A stretch of 64,000 bases of DNA from Paenibacillus_G elgii_A. Lineage in GTDB: Bacteria > Bacillota > Bacilli > Paenibacillales > NBRC-103111. Under the pieces are notes generated by a model. That model searched no databases and was not told the DNA's origin. It saw nothing but the letters and a program-made list of their open reading frames with translations. A program made the translations under genes and the position numbers. Below, piece after piece: positions 62,224-64,000 of the stretch. The stretch covers positions 22,400 to 86,399 of the forward strand of contig JBHJMN010000025.1 of the NCBI GenBank assembly GCA_042219835.1, written 5' to 3'. Within the stretch, counting starts at the first letter, position 1; each line of letters opens with the position of its first letter.

Positions 62224-62310
62224 CGCCGCGGCAGCTCCTTTAGCATTTTTCGCCGATAGACCCGATAAGCTGAACCGTATCACAAGTAGTGGCAAAGAGG
62301 AGAGTGGAAG
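62224..62310 (+). repeat. Island repeat with arm and core (att8)
   Basis: CGCCGCGGCAGCTCCTTTAG, then GCATTTTTCGCCGATAGACC and core variant GAACCGTATCACAAGTAGTG (62,272-62,291). The right flank (TAGTGGCAAAGAGGAGAGTG) is related to that of the rlmH-end copy at 45,156-45,177. This is the last copy in the window. Confidence 0.85.
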
Positions 62311-62524
62311 TGATGGTAGAGACTGCGATACTGAATCTGTGGATTAGGGCTTGGGTATAACCATACTCAAGTCGCGTGGAGTGCTGTGTGTTGCTGGTTT
62401 TTCATGGAAGGGTCGCTGAAAATTGGAGAAGTTGAGGTCATCAAGGTAGTGGGACTTTTTACGAATCCAGTAAAGTAATGAATAAAGACAGTGGATTACA
62501 GTGACTTGAAGGAGTTGAACTTCG

Positions 62525-62857
62525 ATGACGAAAATCCAAGCGGACGCCATTACCTGTATAGATAACGGGGGTATAAAGTATATTTCCAATACGGGAAAGG
62601 AAGAAGAACTACGGTTCGAACAATGCAACGAAAACTACAAGAAGCAACAACTGGGTAGAGAAGGCATGAAACAAGATGATATGTACGCTATAGGCAAAAG
62701 CAAATGCGTTGGGGTTAGGGATATAATTGCAAAGCCGCCCTTTATTGGGTTATACAGCGAGCCGCGATGCAAGATCGAATTTGAATCCGAGGAAGAATTC
62801 AGCATCTACAGGAATAAGATTCATGATTTTGGATGGACTACTCTGGATTTGAGTTAA
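62525..62857 (+). CDS. Hypothetical protein
   Basis: A 110-residue soluble protein (TKIQADAITCIDNGGIKYIS at the start; FIGLYSEPRCKIEFESEEEF near residue 75). No family is recognised. AAGGAG lies upstream of the ATG. Its size, charge and location in the last block resemble the immunity-like genes of the other blocks. Confidence 0.6.
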   Translation: MTKIQADAITCIDNGGIKYISNTGKEEELRFEQCNENYKKQQLGREGMKQDDMYAIGKSKCVGVRDIIAKPPFIGLYSEPRCKIEFESEEEFSIYRNKIHDFGWTTLDLS

Positions 62858-62907
62858 ACAAAGGCAGATAAGACGCAGTGCGACAAATCGGAATTTAGGG
62901 AGACACC

Positions 62908-63495
62908 ATGGAATATATAAAAGAGGTATTTGCACAATACGATAGACAATGTATTCGGGTTTATCAGGCTTATAATCCAGTAATTGCAAAAGAGGCCGTT
63001 GCCTTACAGACTTTTGGCGAAAACTTTAATCTCAATCGCATGACATGGATAAAACCTTCCTTTTTGTGGATGATGTATCGCTCTAATTGGGGAACAAAGA
63101 AAAATCAGGAATGTATTTTGGCTTTGGACGTATATATGGAGAAATTTAACGAATTGTTGAGGAAAGCGGTGCTAACCTCACCAGACTCAATGATTTACAA
63201 AGGTTCAACTGAATGGGAAAAAGCATTTGAGGAAACAACGGTTTATTGCCAATGGGATCCCGATAGAAATGCGAATGGCAATTCCATAAATCGTGCAGCC
63301 ATTCAAATCGGTCTAAAAGGAACCACTTTAAAAGAATTTCTGGCCGATGGCATTTACCGCATTGAGGATTTGACACCGCTAGTGAAGAAATGGAATGTAC
63401 AGCGAAAGCAGGGAAAACTAAACTCTAAAAATTTACCGATAGAAAGAATTTACCCTATTAAAAACAACGAAATTAGAAAAAGGCTGGATATGTGA
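62908..63495 (+). CDS. DUF4291 family protein
   Basis: A 195-residue protein matching DUF4291, a bacterial and eukaryotic family of unknown function. The signatures RVYQAYNPVIAKEAV (about 17-31) and MTWIKPSFLWMMYRSNWGTK (about 45-64) and the late WDPDRNANG are characteristic. GGGAG lies upstream of the ATG. It appears intact and is the last clear gene of the window. Confidence 0.88.
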   Translation: MEYIKEVFAQYDRQCIRVYQAYNPVIAKEAVALQTFGENFNLNRMTWIKPSFLWMMYRSNWGTKKNQECILALDVYMEKFNELLRKAVLTSPDSMIYKGSTEWEKAFEETTVYCQWDPDRNANGNSINRAAIQIGLKGTTLKEFLADGIYRIEDLTPLVKKWNVQRKQGKLNSKNLPIERIYPIKNNEIRKRLDM

Positions 63496-64000
63496 CAACA
63501 AACGAAATTTCAGGTTGTCGGATCGTCATTACGTTCACCTTAGCGGAGAGTCGAGTTAGTGATAGAGCTAAATGAACTTCATCTTTTGGCTTAGATCAAT
63601 CTTGATAAAATGAGGGGGACAAGAATCTGGCTGGAAATGCAAGGCGAATTCGATTGTTCCTAGTACGAAGGACCCGGTTCGGTTGAGAATTCACTGGAAT
63701 CCGTATTGGGATCGATGCTATGTCAGATTTTTGTGGGGAACGTCGAATAGTAAACGATTTGGCCGGGTTGAAGCGACTAAGTGACTGGACGGCCGCTTTA
63801 TCAAGGATACGTACCACAATATCAACTCCTCTTTTTTAATACTCCAATTTATGTAAGAGATAAAGGGAATGATTGGGCACATTTAGGATGATTCCATAGA
63901 TCAACAGCAACAGCTGACTTGCCAGGCAATTCTTTTCGACGAAAATGTCGCTCTCTCCTACAGGAAAAACACTATATCACTTCCCAATTATTCATTATAA
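63496..64000 (+). other. Gene-free end of the window
   Basis: About 500 bases with no convincing gene, terminator or repeat copy. Short frames on both strands have no ribosome site and no recognisable product. The island may continue beyond the window edge. Confidence 0.5.

Noticed and set aside
37525..62310. Repeats as a CRISPR array or an integron attC series
   Set aside because: The copies are 1-11 kb apart, carry whole genes between them and match the rlmH end; no short regular spacers, no cas genes and no integron integrase are seen.
63655..63690. Resemblance to the 23S rRNA sarcin-ricin loop (CCTAGTACGAAGGACC)
   Set aside because: About 16 bases match with a two-base gap and the flanks do not follow rRNA; no rRNA gene is present.

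Overview
The window looks like the oriC-proximal part of a spore-forming Firmicute chromosome, most likely Paenibacillus or a close relative. This is judged from gene order (DUF4446, yyaC, mscS, DUF951, rpsF-ssb-rpsR, yybS-gdpP-rplI-dnaB, purA, walRK-yycHIJ-htrA, rlmH), from GTG/TTG starts with strong AGGAGG sites, and from protein character. It is an inference from the sequence, not a database match.

Positions 1-26,062 are core chromosome: a partial housekeeping neighbourhood, a tRNA-Ser(CGA), the S6/SSB/S18 operon, a DUF4091 protein, a CBS protein, a frameshifted MazG-like gene, the yybS-gdpP-rplI-dnaB cluster, purA behind a clear PurR operator, an M23 peptidase, the WalRK operon with its YycHIJ accessory proteins, an HtrA protease, a CxxH/CxxC small protein and rlmH.

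From the 3' end of rlmH (26,045) to the window end lies a mosaic accessory island. The last codons and stop of rlmH recur, in the same orientation, as a core (GAACCGTACCATAAGTGACG and variants). The later copies are preceded by a shared arm (TTTTTCGCCGATAGANCCG, often after a GC-rich palindrome). Copies lie at about 37.53 (arm only), 38.70, 43.90, 45.13 (as a 36-nt copy of the rlmH 3' end), 48.80, 50.70, 53.28 and 62.25 kb. They cut the island into nine blocks. This is the architecture of staphylococcal SCC elements, which also use the rlmH (orfX) 3' end, but no serine recombinase is visible in the window.

Block contents: (0) type I restriction-modification hsdM-hsdS-hsdR, a YgjP-like metallopeptidase, two unknown genes, an RRNPP-type regulator overlapping a 39-aa secreted peptide gene, and a divergent secreted protein plus small membrane protein; (1) one HEPN-like gene; (2) PhzF, TetR, an MFS exporter and a broken Ymh/TIGR02391 gene; (3) a GNAT acetyltransferase; (4) YndJ, an unknown immunity-like gene and a TPR-Imm51 protein; (5) a broken SUKH gene, an unknown gene and an intact SUKH gene; (6) two immunity-like genes and an IS200/IS605 element whose tnpB is cut by a repeat copy; (7) immunity-like genes, DUF4259, DUF1904, a LytTR/ABC operon, a SecA2-like ATPase and integrase, IS and SLH debris; (8) an unknown gene and DUF4291. 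The blocks look like a stack of defence, resistance and orphan-immunity cassettes added at one site, several now decaying.
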